DNA of 64,000 nucleotides from Siphonodentalium dalli (GCA_032622095.1 CP136064.1:47507573-47571572); one strand, 5' to 3'; shown: positions 25,938 through 37,524, counted from the stretch's first letter. The notes: a model not told the origin generated them from the letters alone. Program-made: numbers and translations.

Positions 25938-26761
25938 GTGTTATAACGGGTATAACTCCATTATGGTCTTATTCCAGCATCAAATATGTCCAATATTTAG
26001 TCCAACATGAAGCTATTTTACACGAGGATATATTGAAGTAGCACAATAAATATTATCTATATTTATAAAAGTGTCGTGTGCGCGAAGGGAGCCTGCATGT
26101 TTCAGCTAGTTTGTTTATACAGTTATACATTTATAAATTTGAACACATTGATCGCTCAATGTTCTGATACATGTATGCGACGATAGAGCGAGCTATGCTG
26201 TCATTATTCGACAACCTCCACTGTATATAACACTGAGTACCCTGGTGACACAATCGGTAATATTCTAATGCAGTACATATTCAGATATCCGATAAACTAA
26301 AAGGCATTTGTGTTGCAATCAGTTCCGGGTTGACACCATGTTTCGACTCTATCGCCTGTACTAGGGGTATTTAACGCATTTGGTCGTGATAAGCTGTCCA
26401 GCAATGTTTGGATTCCGATAAGGGAGAATGCTAGTGTTCACGTAGCTTGGCAGTTTACACAAGTGAATACGATATAACAAAACAGAATTGATAAAGTGCC
26501 AATCACACCGACTTGGGTAACTTCTCTCAGATTGAAGTTATCATGTTATGATTAAAATGAGTAATTGTGTCAGCCGAGAATGAAGTCTTCCAAGAATTAT
26601 GCACATTTGCTTCATAAATCTTTTACTGCATACTTACTCGAATTTTACTTATACTATGTAGGAACTTAACACCCATTATAGCACAGTTTTTCAAATATAA
26701 TTCTTTTATATTCGTTATGTCATGTAATGTTAAATCATGCATGCACCATATATATTTTCAG
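25938..26761 (+). other. Gene A intron remainder; expected exons 2 and 3 not found
   Basis: I read this stretch in all frames for the family motifs of exon 2 (YLMRAA..DLEKVR..WISEN) and exon 3 (VCQGYAELF). Neither is present in intact or visibly degraded form. It ends in a good acceptor (ATATATATTTTCAG at 26748-26761). Confidence 0.6.
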
Positions 26762-28061
26762 GGATATGGGACTTGAAGCAAAACTATTGTGTGGTTTCGG
26801 CAAAGGATACGGCCACGATATGAACTCATTCACACTCGGAGACGACCCAACCCACACATGGAATGCTGTACTTATAGGGTCGGACTGGCGTTTTGTTGAC
26901 TGCACGTGGGGAAGTGGCCACATCGACGTAAATAAGAACTTCAAAAAGGAGTTCGAAGAAGGGTATTTTCTAACAGATCCGGAGTATATGGTAACGTCTC
27001 ATTTCCCATGTTTTCACACCGACGAGGACAAGAACGCCAGGTGGCAACTCTTGGAAACACCGATCACTCTCAAAAAGTTCAACGAATTGTTGAAGGTCGA
27101 AGTGACAGCTATTTCTCGTTGCTTAATGTTCACATCACACAGGAATCGAGAACTCGTTATCAAAGGTTCGACAGAACTTATCATAGATTCCCGTGGTGAC
27201 CTCACCAATATCAGCGTTAAATTTACGGATGACTTCGGTGGGCTAGTCAATGGATGCACTCACATATGGCAAGATGCGAAAACTCGTTTTAAGATTGAGC
27301 TCATTGAGCCTCACACTTCAATGCAGAAAGGGAAACTTAAGGTCTTCGGATATTTCGACGCCACAGATATTGGTTCAATCATATGTTGTTACTCTGTAAC
27401 AGCAAGTGGACACAAAGGAAAGGGAAAGATTCAATTTCCCCATCTTTGTAGCAAATGGGGGCTGTCACCAGAAATTTTGCAATATGGATTCTCGGAATCC
27501 GTTCTATCGCAACATCAACTGGATATAGATAAAGGCGAAGGGAGTTTTATGTTAAGAACCTTCGCAGAAGTCAAGGTCAAATTCATACTCATAGACTGTT
27601 ATGACGTAGACGTGAAACAAGGGACATTTTATCGGAAAGGAAAGTCGTGTTTTCATATTCAAATACGATGCCCTCTAGAGGGCTACTACAAGCTATTGGT
27701 TTTCGTAAGAGATGGAGCAAAGTATCAGTCAAAAGGCAGCATTCTTGTAAATAACAGATCAGACTTGAGTTCAAAAACACCAAGAACGTTCCCTATAATG
27801 TATCAGACAGCGTATGATGATACGGTTGAGCTTCTACAGCCATTGAGTGGGGATCTTGCGTGTCATAGAGAGTACACGTTTCGCCTCGAGTCACCAATTG
27901 TCGAGAGAATAATGGCCGGCGATCACGTGTTTATATCAGAAGACGGGGTTTACGAGTTCAAGGTCACGCTGCCCGTCAAGGGAGAAACATTCACTGTATA
28001 TGGTTCTAAGGAACCATCGGGATCACTGTATGCCTATGCATGTTACAATATAACTGTGTAA
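26762..28061 (+). CDS. KY-like gene A, last exon (His/Asp half of the transglutaminase-like domain plus C-terminal region)
   Basis: The acceptor TTTTCAG is followed by G|GAT ATG GGA, so the exon needs two bases from upstream, exactly as family exon 3 supplies. It opens DMGLEAKLLCGFGKGYGHD. The predicted catalytic His is in DPTHTWNAVLI (codon 26853-26855) and the Asp in FVDCTWGSG (26898-26900), followed by EGYFLTDPEYMVTSHFP, a strong KY/hillarin signature. The rest (about 380 residues) is two similar beta-rich segments, also found in gene C, ending TVYGSKEPSGSLYAYACYNITV-like sequence before TAA. The nucleophilic Cys would lie in exon 3, which is absent here. The reading frame is intact over the whole exon, which argues for recent loss, an assembly gap, or selection on this part. 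Confidence 0.85.
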
Positions 28062-28116
28062 ACTTTGGAATGTAGTCTATGAATTGTCGCTATAAACTAT
28101 TATTTATTTTATCCTA

Positions 28117-28122
28117 AATAAA
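28117..28122 (+). promoter_or_regulatory. Poly(A) signal of gene A
   Basis: AATAAA lies 56 bases after the TAA stop, a normal spacing for a short 3' UTR. Confidence 0.6.
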
Positions 28123-30540
28123 GCACGAAATTTTCTGTTATTTGAAATTAACACGACAAAAGTTACAAAATATTTAAGGAATAATCTCGGTTTCCTAATG
28201 TAATTACACAGTCTAAAGGCATATGCCGAATCACAAACCTATAAATAGCGTCCTTAGTTACTATGCAACGGACTACAAATATCATTGCGCGCAAGTACTT
28301 TTGGGTCGTTTTTGTTGCACTGATAAAATCTCGACCTAATGTAATTATCCGATATAATTACATTAGCTTTGATAAACTCAACGGCAATTTACTATAGAAA
28401 ATGAAGTGGGTGTAATTATATAATAGATAATCTCGGTATTGTATAATATCCATCATGCCGAGTCACAAATTGTTCATAAAATAATTTAAATCATTATTTT
28501 GTATCTTCAAGCACCGAAACAGCTTATTACATCGGAGAATACAATGTTTTGGAGCTTTCTCTTTCAAATGGTATATATATTATATAAGTGAGTAGATGGG
28601 CGCGAAGCGCCCGGGATGGTCGAAAAGATCGAGTGATCTTCTCCTTCATATATACTATGGCATATATTTTATATAATGTCATCTGGGGGTTCGAAAATTA
28701 AGTGGGCCGTTAATTGTAAGCACATGGTCGTTAAAAAAGCAAACATCTATACTATATATATCGGATTAATTTGATTATTAAATATTATTTGCGCCGCTTT
28801 TTATTGGTAAGAACGAAAAACGGTCTCATAATTTGGTATATTTGTTTAGCTGTCCATGCATAATGTATTTGTTATCCAATATAGTATATTGTCATTGCAC
28901 ATTAGCAAACAACGGAGCAATAAACTTGAACGTAAATCTATAAGTGGTAATTGGCCGCATATCATTTGAGCGCTTTCCTGGAACACTGCACTACACTGCA
29001 CACTCTTCTGGCGATTTTATTGTAGATTGGACAAAATTCAGGTAAGCCAAAATGCCTTACGCAGAAGACAACGTATTAAATTAAGACATTCTCTGCTATA
29101 CAGTCATAAAAATATTCCAGACACGTATAGCTTGTATAGGCTAATATTTTTTTCTCATTTTGGCCAATTTCGGGACCCACCACCCCAGTTACGTTAGTTT
29201 TATACTATTTTATATAAGTATTTAATATCGGTTTCTGGGTACCCACCCCTATATTTAGTTTAAAATTGTTTTACTAATTTTAGACACCAACCATCTAATA
29301 ATTTTCGCTAATACATACAGCACATATAGCATATCAATCCAATGTATCACATATATATTTTATTGTTAATTTCCTCACAGTATTTTTTAATTATATTTTC
29401 TTATATATCCGGGGGGGGTGGGTCTGCAGATTTTTTCCAGACATAACTGGACACAAGGCGTGGTGGGTGGTATGTCGGGGCTTGAAAGGTGAGTAAATCA
29501 GAGTAATGCAAATTTTGTCCTACACTGAAATTTACTCATGTTTATCCACTATTAACCTCATATAGACTCTTATCTACATACATATATCATTTAGAACAAC
29601 ATTTAGATCCACGTAGGGGGGTCTATATATGGTTTGAGGTTCCAATACCGGTTCAAATGCAGGCTTTCTGGCAGACATAACTCGAAGTAGCCAAGTTCGT
29701 GTTTGCTAAATCATTTTATAAAGTATATTTACCTATAAAACTGATTACAATTCTCCCGAAACAAATACAACTATATTTTTGCATTATTTTGTTAGTGTAC
29801 TACAACTGTTAAGAACATGTGCTAATTATTATATAGGACTAAAGCAATATTTTGTCGGCATGGGCGTGTCAATATGGTAGGTATGTTGTTATCAGTCGTT
29901 GGACTCAATGATTACAAAAATAATTATATTATATTTTTATACCCTAATTATAATAAGATTACAGTCAGGCCATGTACCTTTATACGCACGGAGATCACGA
30001 CAACTCGCGAAACCTGTTTCAGTGTTAATGGACCTATCCGTAGGTACCGCCCCAATTTCAATTATAGCCAATGAGCCAATAGCTTAAACCCGGAAGCGAC
30101 ATACGCCTGCCTAGTGATATGAATCGCATCACAAGCGGGTCCCTAACTACCATTGTAAGCTATAGGGAATTTACGAACACGAGAGCAAAATATGTCTTAA
30201 AAAGCTACAATGGTGTTGAAATGGGCATGGGAAACATGTCCGGGTGACGAACGATATTTATACATGTTTGGTTCGGTTTCCTAAATAAAAAAAGTAACTA
30301 AGACATCTGTTTACGCTGGATTAAACAATGCCAACGACCACACTCGGATCCTAGTGTTATTTAAATTTCAATATTTATATATAACAGATTTCAAACTAAA
30401 ACGTGGAAATAGTAGTCCCGATCGATGATGCGTTATGAATATTAATTGTGCCGCGAGTATGTGTTTTATGTGAAGTGTTTTTCGTTATAAATGTATACAT
30501 TTGTTGCTGTTATAACATCGTGGTAATATTGAGTTCAAAT
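28123..30540. other. Intergenic, no gene seen
   Basis: AT-rich sequence. Small features include a palindrome CTAATGTAATTATC..GATAATTACATTAG-like at 28337-28367, a GGGCGCGAAGCGCCC hairpin near 28599, and a poly-G run at 29411. No long frame or recognisable exon was found. Confidence 0.5.
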
Positions 30541-30548
30541 ATCGGCTA

Positions 30549-30761
30549 TTCACACTAACCTGTATGATCTAGTCCTGCGAACGTTTTACTGAATCCATTT
30601 GAGAATCTAAAGCTTCCGCCGACAATGTACGTGTAAATGAGAATCAACAGATGTTTTCCAAGAGAATTACACGAAATTTCACACATTGCACGTGCTTCGC
30701 TGTGTATGTACACGCAACCTTCACCGAACAAGTTCACTTTGTGCCATTGTTGCATCGACAT
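30549..30761 (-). other. Possible orphan exon on the minus strand (uncertain)
   Basis: On the minus strand a 68-codon open frame ends at a good donor context (ATACAG|GTTAGTG). It contains a hydrophobic run (HLLILIYTYIVGG) that could be one membrane segment. I do not recognise a family, and no partner exon was found nearby. It may be chance. Confidence 0.15.
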
Positions 30762-30779
30762 GGCAACATGTAACTGACT

Positions 30780-32060
30780 CCATGATAGTCGGCGTTTTCT
30801 TTAATGTACTTTACTGACGGCAAAATAGGATGTGCAATTTTAAAAGGCCATTATTTGATAATCCTTTGCACCAGGGTTCATTCAGGGCGCTCGTGGTATG
30901 GTAAACTGATATCGTTATAGTTATTTCGACAAAAGAGAGTTTATAGATTTATCTCATTAAAACTCAAATGTTGTGGTCAGCATTCATGGGAAGATTGTCG
31001 GGCAGATGAAAATTCAAATATGACCCAGTAAGAGCAAAGGTTTTATTGAGTAAGTTATATTTGGCTGCGAAAGATGCACGATTCGAAGTGATTCATGTAT
31101 AATAGATATGTTTCATAGGTTTCCTAACGTTTTCTTTTATATTTTTAAGTGGCGATATATATATTTTTTTTAATTAATAATAAAGGCTGACTCAGTTGTC
31201 ACTCTCATGGAATGCCATTGGTATAATATGGCTTTAGCCTCATAGAACGGTTAGCCCTTTGTGAGCGACATGCGTACTACACTAACAATAACCCATGTCA
31301 GGCTATGGTCTTACAATCTCGTCCAAATACGGATACGATAGGCGAGAATCGCATGCGTTTTGATATGTCGATGCCGTCTGGAGAGTTTGGCGGGACCAGC
31401 ATCCCGTCTCGATTTGCTCAGTCTACCCTTGATGCTATAAAGTGGTAGCCGCGGGCGCTTATATATAGAGTTGTTTTTATGAGCCATCAGGCCCCCGCGG
31501 CAGCGGTCGCTGGCGCGACCTGACTGCCTCGATATCAATTTGAAAAAGGGGTGACGTTGCTTGAATTTTGTGTTTCCCAACAGGTCTTAGACAGTCTTAG
31601 TCACCTGGTTTTAGCACTGTATTTGACAACAACATCACGTTCAAAATTATGTTGCATGGGGTTAGATTTGGTGTTTATGCATTGTTTGTTTCATGATAAG
31701 AGAAAAATGTACCTTTCCCATATTATTATAATTGAAGCAGATTGGGATAGAATTGTTTCACGCCATTTATTTTTATCAATAGTCAATAATGGTGAAGACT
31801 AAATGGTATGGTAGGATGGCACATATATTTAGTAAAGTTTAGTGACTGTAAAATAGATTCAATAGCTCCAATCAATAATCAAATTTGTAAAGAGTATAAG
31901 AAGAGAAGAAAATATAACAATAAATAATAAATAATATAACTATAATAATAACGAGTACCAGTTTTCTGTATAATAGGGAGTAACTCTAATAGTGCCTCAT
32001 TGTGTAGTGCCAATGGCTATGTGCTGATTACGATAGTACAGTATGAAATTCTAAATGAGT
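30780..32060. other. Intergenic, no gene seen
   Basis: Mostly AT-rich. A small GC-rich patch at 31440-31540 has GCCGCGGG / CCCCCGCGGC in inverted arrangement around 31450-31500. Confidence 0.5.
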
Positions 32061-32067
32061 AGATTCC

Positions 32068-32262
32068 TTAAAGATACGGGCGGCGTTGGCGGTGTGTATT
32101 TTCACCTCCGTCAAAAACCGCCATAAACAGAAATAATAGTAAAATATAGACAGCCTTGTTCTTATACCAATCAGAAATATGGCATAAACAGTATAGTATT
32201 GTCAATTTGTTTTCCTTTGTTATGTAAACAAAAGCAAAAAACGTTACGTTACCTGGCTTTTG
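32068..32262. mobile_element. TTAA MITE fragment
   Basis: It starts TTAAAGATACGGGCGGCG and shows the family interior (CTCCGTCAAAAACCGCCATA, ATAGACAGCCTTGTTCTTAT, TGGCTTTTGTTTTGT). The other end is missing; the sequence runs into the retrotransposon fragment at 32279. Confidence 0.6.
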
Positions 32263-32278
32263 TTTTGTATCTGCCTAT

Positions 32279-32840
32279 TTATAATTGTAATATATGCGCA
32301 CTGATACGAAATCTAGACAAACATTTTCTGTCATTAATATCCTTGATCTGATCAAGATAATCTTCATATTTGAAATCATTTTTAAATAGCCTATATGATC
32401 TTAATTTTAAACTTTCGGGGTAATAGAATCGGGTTTCGGATAAGGTGTTCAAATCCCAACTTCTTAAGGAAATTATAGACAGATTGGAGCAAAAGTGTTG
32501 GTTACAACCTGCCATGTTAACATTATCAGTGCGGGCTTCTCTCAGAAGATGGTCTTTAAGGGAACCATCATGCAGTCTTTTCCAATATTTAACCATATCT
32601 ATTATTATATCTGTGTAAAGTGGATATCTGCCAAGATCACCATACATTGCAAGTATAATGTTGAGTTTTTGTGAATGCTCTTAATTGAAAGCATTCCAGG
32701 ATTGAACGGCATGTCATTGAAGGTACTTTCAATTTTGAAAAAAAGCTTTAGATGCTCTTTGATGAAGGTCATTGAGAGCTTGGTTGGAATTGCCATTCCA
32801 ACCTGTTCCAACACGTAAATAGTACCCGTTTTACGTCGGT
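32279..32840 (-). pseudogene. 3' fragment of a non-LTR retrotransposon
   Basis: The minus-strand frame 32279-32647 encodes MYGDLGRYPLYTDIIIDMVK..W.RL, then KLRSYRLFKNDFKYEDYLDQI and CLSRFRISAHILQL. This is the layout of the C-terminal region following reverse transcriptase in invertebrate LINE polyproteins (GELGR.P L.I...V..W and SKLRTY..FK..F..E.YL.......R..LS.FR.S.H.L). A second overlapping frame (32605-32814) supplies the preceding part, so at least one frameshift separates them. No RT catalytic motif is present. This is a dead 5'-truncated copy. Confidence 0.6.
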
Positions 32841-33388
32841 GTCTATACAGTGAGATATGCTTAGTGTAACAATTCGACGATTAAGTTCCACTCAGAAAAA
32901 TGGTATGTGCAGAATTTAAATTTGAAACCGCCAAGCTTGTCTTTTAGTCACCTCCCTCAAAATTCGCCAAGCTTGGATTTGAGCCATTCTCAATATATAG
33001 TAGCTAGGGGCTGTTGGAAATTATATCAACGTCGCACTTCAAGCATCGACCTGCCATATATGGCTGTGTGAACATACTCGTGCGGAACATATCACGCGGT
33101 TGTATGAGTGTATTGATATTGTAGTCCAGCTACACCATTAGTATTGCCCCCCCCCCCCCATCACACATATGCAATACTTGATGTGAGACGTTGATCCCTC
33201 TATTAGTTTTGGAAAACAGGGACGCCATATACACACATGAGCATCCAGTGACATCCAGGCCCAACGCTACATTCACACACTAACATATTTGCATGGCATT
33301 TTCTCAGGCATGACTGATTATTGTCAATTCAATGAGTTTTGTCTTAACGTCATTACAATTGACAGATAAAGACGGCATGACATATATA
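32841..33388. other. Intergenic, no gene seen
   Basis: AT-rich sequence with a poly-C run at 33148-33160 and no recognised element. Confidence 0.5.
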
Positions 33389-33786
33389 CACAGAACGACA
33401 CGATGTGTAAATGGGTTTGTCGATACGGCACGAGTGATGTCGCGGAAGGAAAGAACGAGAGGCGCTTGCGCCTCGAGTTCTATCCTTCCGCGACAGCACT
33501 AGTGCCGTGTCGACAAACCTATTTACACATCGTGTCGTTCTGTGTTTATTACACGCTTCGCGTCCTAGAATCCGTGCATTAAAAATACATGATTAGAATA
33601 ATTATTTAGGCTCATACAGTGCGTGTTTGTCATGTGTGATGATTCTTTTATTAAATAGTTCCAGTTTCGTGGTTGAGGCGAACGTCATGTACGTCATTTT
33701 ACGTCAACGAGATGCGTATGGAACGTACATTATATACGGATTTGTAAATATGGAACAGCAATAACACTGTACTTCTAGGAACAAGC
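33389..33786. mobile_element. Element with a ~156-bp palindromic end
   Basis: 33389-33544 is a long near-perfect palindrome: the arms CAGAACGACACGATGTGTAA to GAGGCGC fold on GCGCCTC to CGTGTCGTTCTG, with a 4-base loop. Sequence to its right (ACACGC, TCCTAGAATCCG, then CGGATTTGTAAA and TTCTAGGAACAAGC at 33738-33786) reappears inverted and rearranged at 62477-62617, so this belongs to a dispersed family. Confidence 0.7.
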
Positions 33787-34051
33787 GTGTGATAAATTCA
33801 GCTATTCGAAGGCTATAACGTGGAACAAATTCAATTATACAATTAACTTTTGGAATTTCCTATATATAATCAGACTGTTTCCGTGATGTTTTAAACGATT
33901 GTGCAGATGCAAGTTATCAAAAGTTTATCATCCTATATATATGGTCCTTGTATATACATGCACCGTAATCTTCTGTTATCCACCGCTTGTAAATATCGAG
34001 TAGCTTATGTGGTGGTGTTTCTTTGTCGGTGTGGTACCGGTGACTACAGCT

Positions 34052-34240
34052 ATGGGCTGCATTAACAGCAAACCGACTAGAACTCAGAAGCGCAAGATTG
34101 TGCCAGAATATTCAGCACAGAAGATACAGAAGGATATCAAAAGAAAGAAATCTCACCATATCTCACAACGAAAAAGAGCAAAGTACCATATCGTTCCAGA
34201 TCCAACTGTCTTCGAACTGGTAGATGATCACGCTAGAAAG
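34052..34240 (+). CDS. KY-like exon 1 'B' (alternative first exon or orphan paralogue)
   Basis: The exon has 63 codons, starting Met-Gly-Cys-Ile-Asn-Ser-Lys (N-myristoylation context). It is strongly basic (KRKKSHH, KRAK) and ends VFELVDDHARK at AAG|GTTGGT, phase 0, so it can join exon 2 at 41292 in frame. The frame is open 15 codons further upstream, but the MGC start is conserved across the family. Spliced to exons 2-4 it would give a ~589-residue protein, close to vertebrate KY (about 560 residues). No other exon 2 lies between B and exon 1 of gene C, so B is either an alternative promoter for gene C or a leftover of a deleted gene. Compared with C and D it lacks the acidic heptads and has a basic leader instead. 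The donor is weaker than those of C and D. Confidence 0.6.
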
Positions 34241-34431
34241 GTTGGTGTATTTGCGCCAGATTCTTATATTCCCTCCCGGGTGGACCATATACATAGTGTA
34301 CGAATATAATGCGAGTCTAAGTATTTCTAGACAGCTATCACATATTATATCAGCAGCTGGTCGCCCATATGGCATAATAGGTATATTTTACATATGGAGG
34401 GAAGCCTAATTTAATTACATATAGCTAAACA

Positions 34432-35420
34432 ATCTGGCTCGCGTACCTCGCACATCGGAGAAATATGAAAATCGCGTACCCCGCACACCGGAGCAATCGG
34501 GCTCGAGTACCTCGCACACCGGATCAATCGGGCTCGTGTACCCCACACACCGGAGCGATCGGGCTCGCATACAATGCACACCGGACCAATCTGGTTCGCG
34601 TACCCCGCACACCGGAGCAAACGGACTCGCGTACAATGCACACCGGAGCCATCTGGCTCGCGTACAATGCACACCGGAGCAAACGGACTCGCGTACAATG
34701 CACACCGGAGCCATCTGGCTCTCGTACACCCCACACCGGAGCAATCTGGCTCGCGTACACCGCACACATGAGCAATCTGGCTAGTGTATAATGCACTCCG
34801 GAGTAATTTGGCCAGCGTACACCCCCATACCGCGGCAATCTGGCTCGCGTACCCCGCACACCGGGGCAATCGGACTCGCGTACAATGCACACCGGAGCAA
34901 TCGGGCTCGCGTACCCCGCACACCGGAGCAAACGGGCTCGCGTATCCCGCACAACGGAGCAATCGGGCTCGCGTACAATGCACCCCGGAGCAATCGGGCT
35001 CGCGTACAATGCACACCGGAGCAATCGGGCTGGCGTACCCCGCACACCGGAGCAATCGGGCTCGCTTACCCCGCACACCGGAGCAATCGGGCTCGCTTAC
35101 CCCGCACACCGGAGCAATCGGGCTCGCGTACAATGAACACCGGAGCAATCTGGCTCGAGTACCCCGCAGACAGGAGCAATCGGGCTCGCGTACCCCGCAG
35201 ACAGGAGCAATCGTGCTCGAGTACCCCGCAGACAGGAGCAATCGGGCTCGCGTACAATGCACACCGGAGCAATCTAGCTCGCGTACCCCGCACACATGAG
35301 CAATCGGGCTCGCGTACAATGCACACCGGGGCCATCTGGCCCGCGTACAACGCACACCGGAGCAATCGGGCTCGCGTACACCGCGGCAATCGGGGTCGCG
35401 TACACACAATCGGGCTCGTG
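34432..35420. repeat. 31-bp GC-rich minisatellite, ~32 units
   Basis: The unit starts ACCGGAGCAATCGGGCTCGC and ends either GTACCCCGCAC or GTACAATGCAC; the two endings alternate irregularly. A small block near 35160-35240 has an AGACAGG variant. Because 31 is not a multiple of three and the unit lacks stops in several frames, long frames of up to 332 codons are open on both strands. These are artefacts of the repeat. It lies between first exons B and C. Confidence 0.95.
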
Positions 35421-36836
35421 AGATGATAAAATATCAGATATATTTGATGTGCGTGTCCGCGTGGTCGGATTGCTTTGAGGAAACACCCCGCAGACAATGA
35501 GCCATCTTGCTCAGTGCAAGATTGCAAGCTAAGCTCGATTGCTAAAGTGTGAAGTGGCCTTTCGGGAACTACTCATCTACGAGTGTTTAGCAAAGAAACG
35601 CGTGACCCATGCATAGTTTGACGCTTGCATATCTCACACTATATTGTAGTAATTTGTGGAGAATGTAGACTTGTGAACGCAGTTTACTATATAGCTTGAG
35701 CACGAACTACTATTTGGACTTTAAATCTCATGTCCCCGCAATGTGGGAACATCTTGACAATTTGGACGTTTGTTATACAAGAAAATTATGAGCCCAATCG
35801 TGTCAGGTTGGGATGGCCAGATATCGATTTTCAAATCAGGCAGTTTTATCTGGTCTTTGATTTTTTATCGGCGCCGCCCAAATGCGAAAAATTGCCTACT
35901 GTGAAGACCGTTTATAGTTTCACTTGAGAATATTAAACACTAAAAGTATACTTGTATGTGTATTGTGTGGTCTTCCTGGCGCATTATTGGTTACGAATGA
36001 AGTGTCAACAATTGCCAGTATTCGCCAAGTAGACAGATAAATTGGCTTAATTGAGAAATGTGACTAATTTAATTGGTGTAAAATCGGATATAGCATATCT
36101 TTTAAGACAGCCGAATTATTACTCTTGTGGCACATGAACCGTCAAAAAATATATATATATTATAATATACACCCATGACCACTATACTGTTTGCTAGAAT
36201 ACATTTTATGAAAAGGTAAATGATGCTATTCTTGTTTCGTTCGGTCAACGAATTGCCACATAAATTTGCCTGGCAGTTTTGTTCTGACAATTCGTCGAAG
36301 AGGGCTATAGGAATAGGTTATATGAGCGGCATGCAAGCAAGTTGAAGCAACCGTGTACTATACATGTACCCGAGAAGTGATACAGTGTATCTCCTTCAAT
36401 CTATAACAGTTACTGACATTTGCCCCGGTGTACCCGTAGCCATCGAATATGTGGAATCAATAATGCTATACCTCGTGATAAGAGTGATAATAATCAAAGA
36501 CAACACTCAAAAGTGCACAACAGAAGGCCAGCTGTGACGATCTGCATCAAAATTAGCCAGGTAATTTTGCCAGCTGTATGAACGTAGCCTGAAAACATCT
36601 AGCTATAGAATTGGGCCTCAAAATATGGTACTGGTCATTTGCAGAATGAGGTCCCCAAAGGGTAAATTTAGTGACGATACTTCGCACAGCGGGCTAGCGT
36701 CACCATCGTCTGTGGACTTCATTTTGCATGGTCTCATCTGATATGGGAGGCCTAGAATACACATATATCGAAGTTCCTATATGGTGACCTCATTATGCAA
36801 ATGATTAGCACCATGCATATGTTGAGACCTGTATAG
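35421..36836. other. Intergenic/intronic, no gene seen
   Basis: AT-rich, no recognised exon or element. A short TATATATATTATAATATA tract lies at 36150. Confidence 0.5.
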
Positions 36837-36987
36837 CATACCCGGGTACCCAAGTATTTGAGATCTAGGAAGTCTTAGAGACAATGGTATTGACTCTCTT
36901 TTGTTTACTGATTATCAATGTTACAACACGATAATGCATAAACTGATTCTGGCTAGCAATGTACAACGCAATGCAATACTATAATCT

Positions 36988-37166
36988 ATATGTGACCCGC
37001 CATATCAAATCCAGTCGGAAGTCGGGATTTGTTTTACCTTGTCCCAATGCATTCTCTTATATATGCGAGGCGACCTATGGTCGACTCGCATATATAAGAG
37101 AATGCATTGGCACAGGGTAAAATAAATCCCGACTTCCGACTGGATTTGATATGGCGGGTCACATAT
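36988..37166. repeat. ~178-bp complete palindrome (fold-back element)
   Basis: The arms run from ATATGTGACCCGCCATATCA through CCAATGCATTCTCTTATATA to a centre at GGCGACCTATGGTCGAC, then back as the complement. The only visible arm differences are near TTTACCTTG/ACAGGGTAAA. It is the same family as the broken copy at 25523-25937. It lies within the gene C 5' flank and is missing from the duplicate flank of gene D, so it inserted after that duplication. Confidence 0.92.
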
Positions 37167-37316
37167 GCATGCAATGCACTCATATAATCTTACGATATAT
37201 TCAAATAACCATGCTTGGATTAGTCTATCAATATGTGAGTCCAATGTACGTGCATGCGCGTCTGGGAGTTATCGCGTTTGGATATACAGACCTGTGAATT
37301 TTTGTTTGTTAAAATT

Positions 37317-37333
37317 GGGACTGGCGTAACGTT
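37317..37333 (+). promoter_or_regulatory. Conserved 17-bp block in the gene C 5' flank
   Basis: GGGACTGGCGTAACGTT is identical upstream of genes C (about 190 bp before the ATG) and D (59662-59678), in a flank otherwise diverged. It is a candidate promoter or binding site. No factor is assigned. Confidence 0.35.
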
Positions 37334-37524
37334 GTGTACGCATCTTACGTCAAAATATGATAATATACGCAACGGAACTGTCAGAATCTCTTCAACCGAC
37401 GAGAGAGACTAAATTCTTCATGGTGTGAATGAAATTGACGGATTTCGAAGCTTCATTTCAAGTTTGCAATATATTAATTCAAACATACTCATCATATATT
37501 ACCTACATTCACGGAAAGGAGAAC

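Larger units (their letters stand above)
36837..37524 (+). repeat. 5' flank of gene C, duplicated upstream of gene D
   Basis: The segment is colinear with 59306-59833 upstream of gene D. Shared blocks are TACCC.A.TATTTG, CTAGGAAGTC, GATAATGCAT, TTCAAATA.CCATG, GGGACTGGCGTAACGTT and GGAAAGGAGAACATGGGCTG. The 36988-37166 palindrome is present only in this copy. Confidence 0.75.

Noticed and set aside
26727-26761. ATG at 26727 as the start of gene A
   Set aside because: It lies in the intron before a strong acceptor, and the homologous exon in gene C starts at the equivalent splice site. Conservation begins at DMGLEAK.
34411-35409. 332-codon minus-strand open frame with CGVREPDCSGV-like repeats
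   Set aside because: It is the translation of a 31-bp minisatellite that is open in several frames on both strands; not a gene.
34432-35420. CRISPR array
   Set aside because: Units are contiguous without unique spacers, and the context is eukaryotic. The same holds for the 21-bp array and the satellite hairpins.
37429-37524. Upstream in-frame ATG for gene C (and the similar extension in gene D)
   Set aside because: MGC is conserved in four first exons and fits N-myristoylation; the extensions are not conserved as protein.
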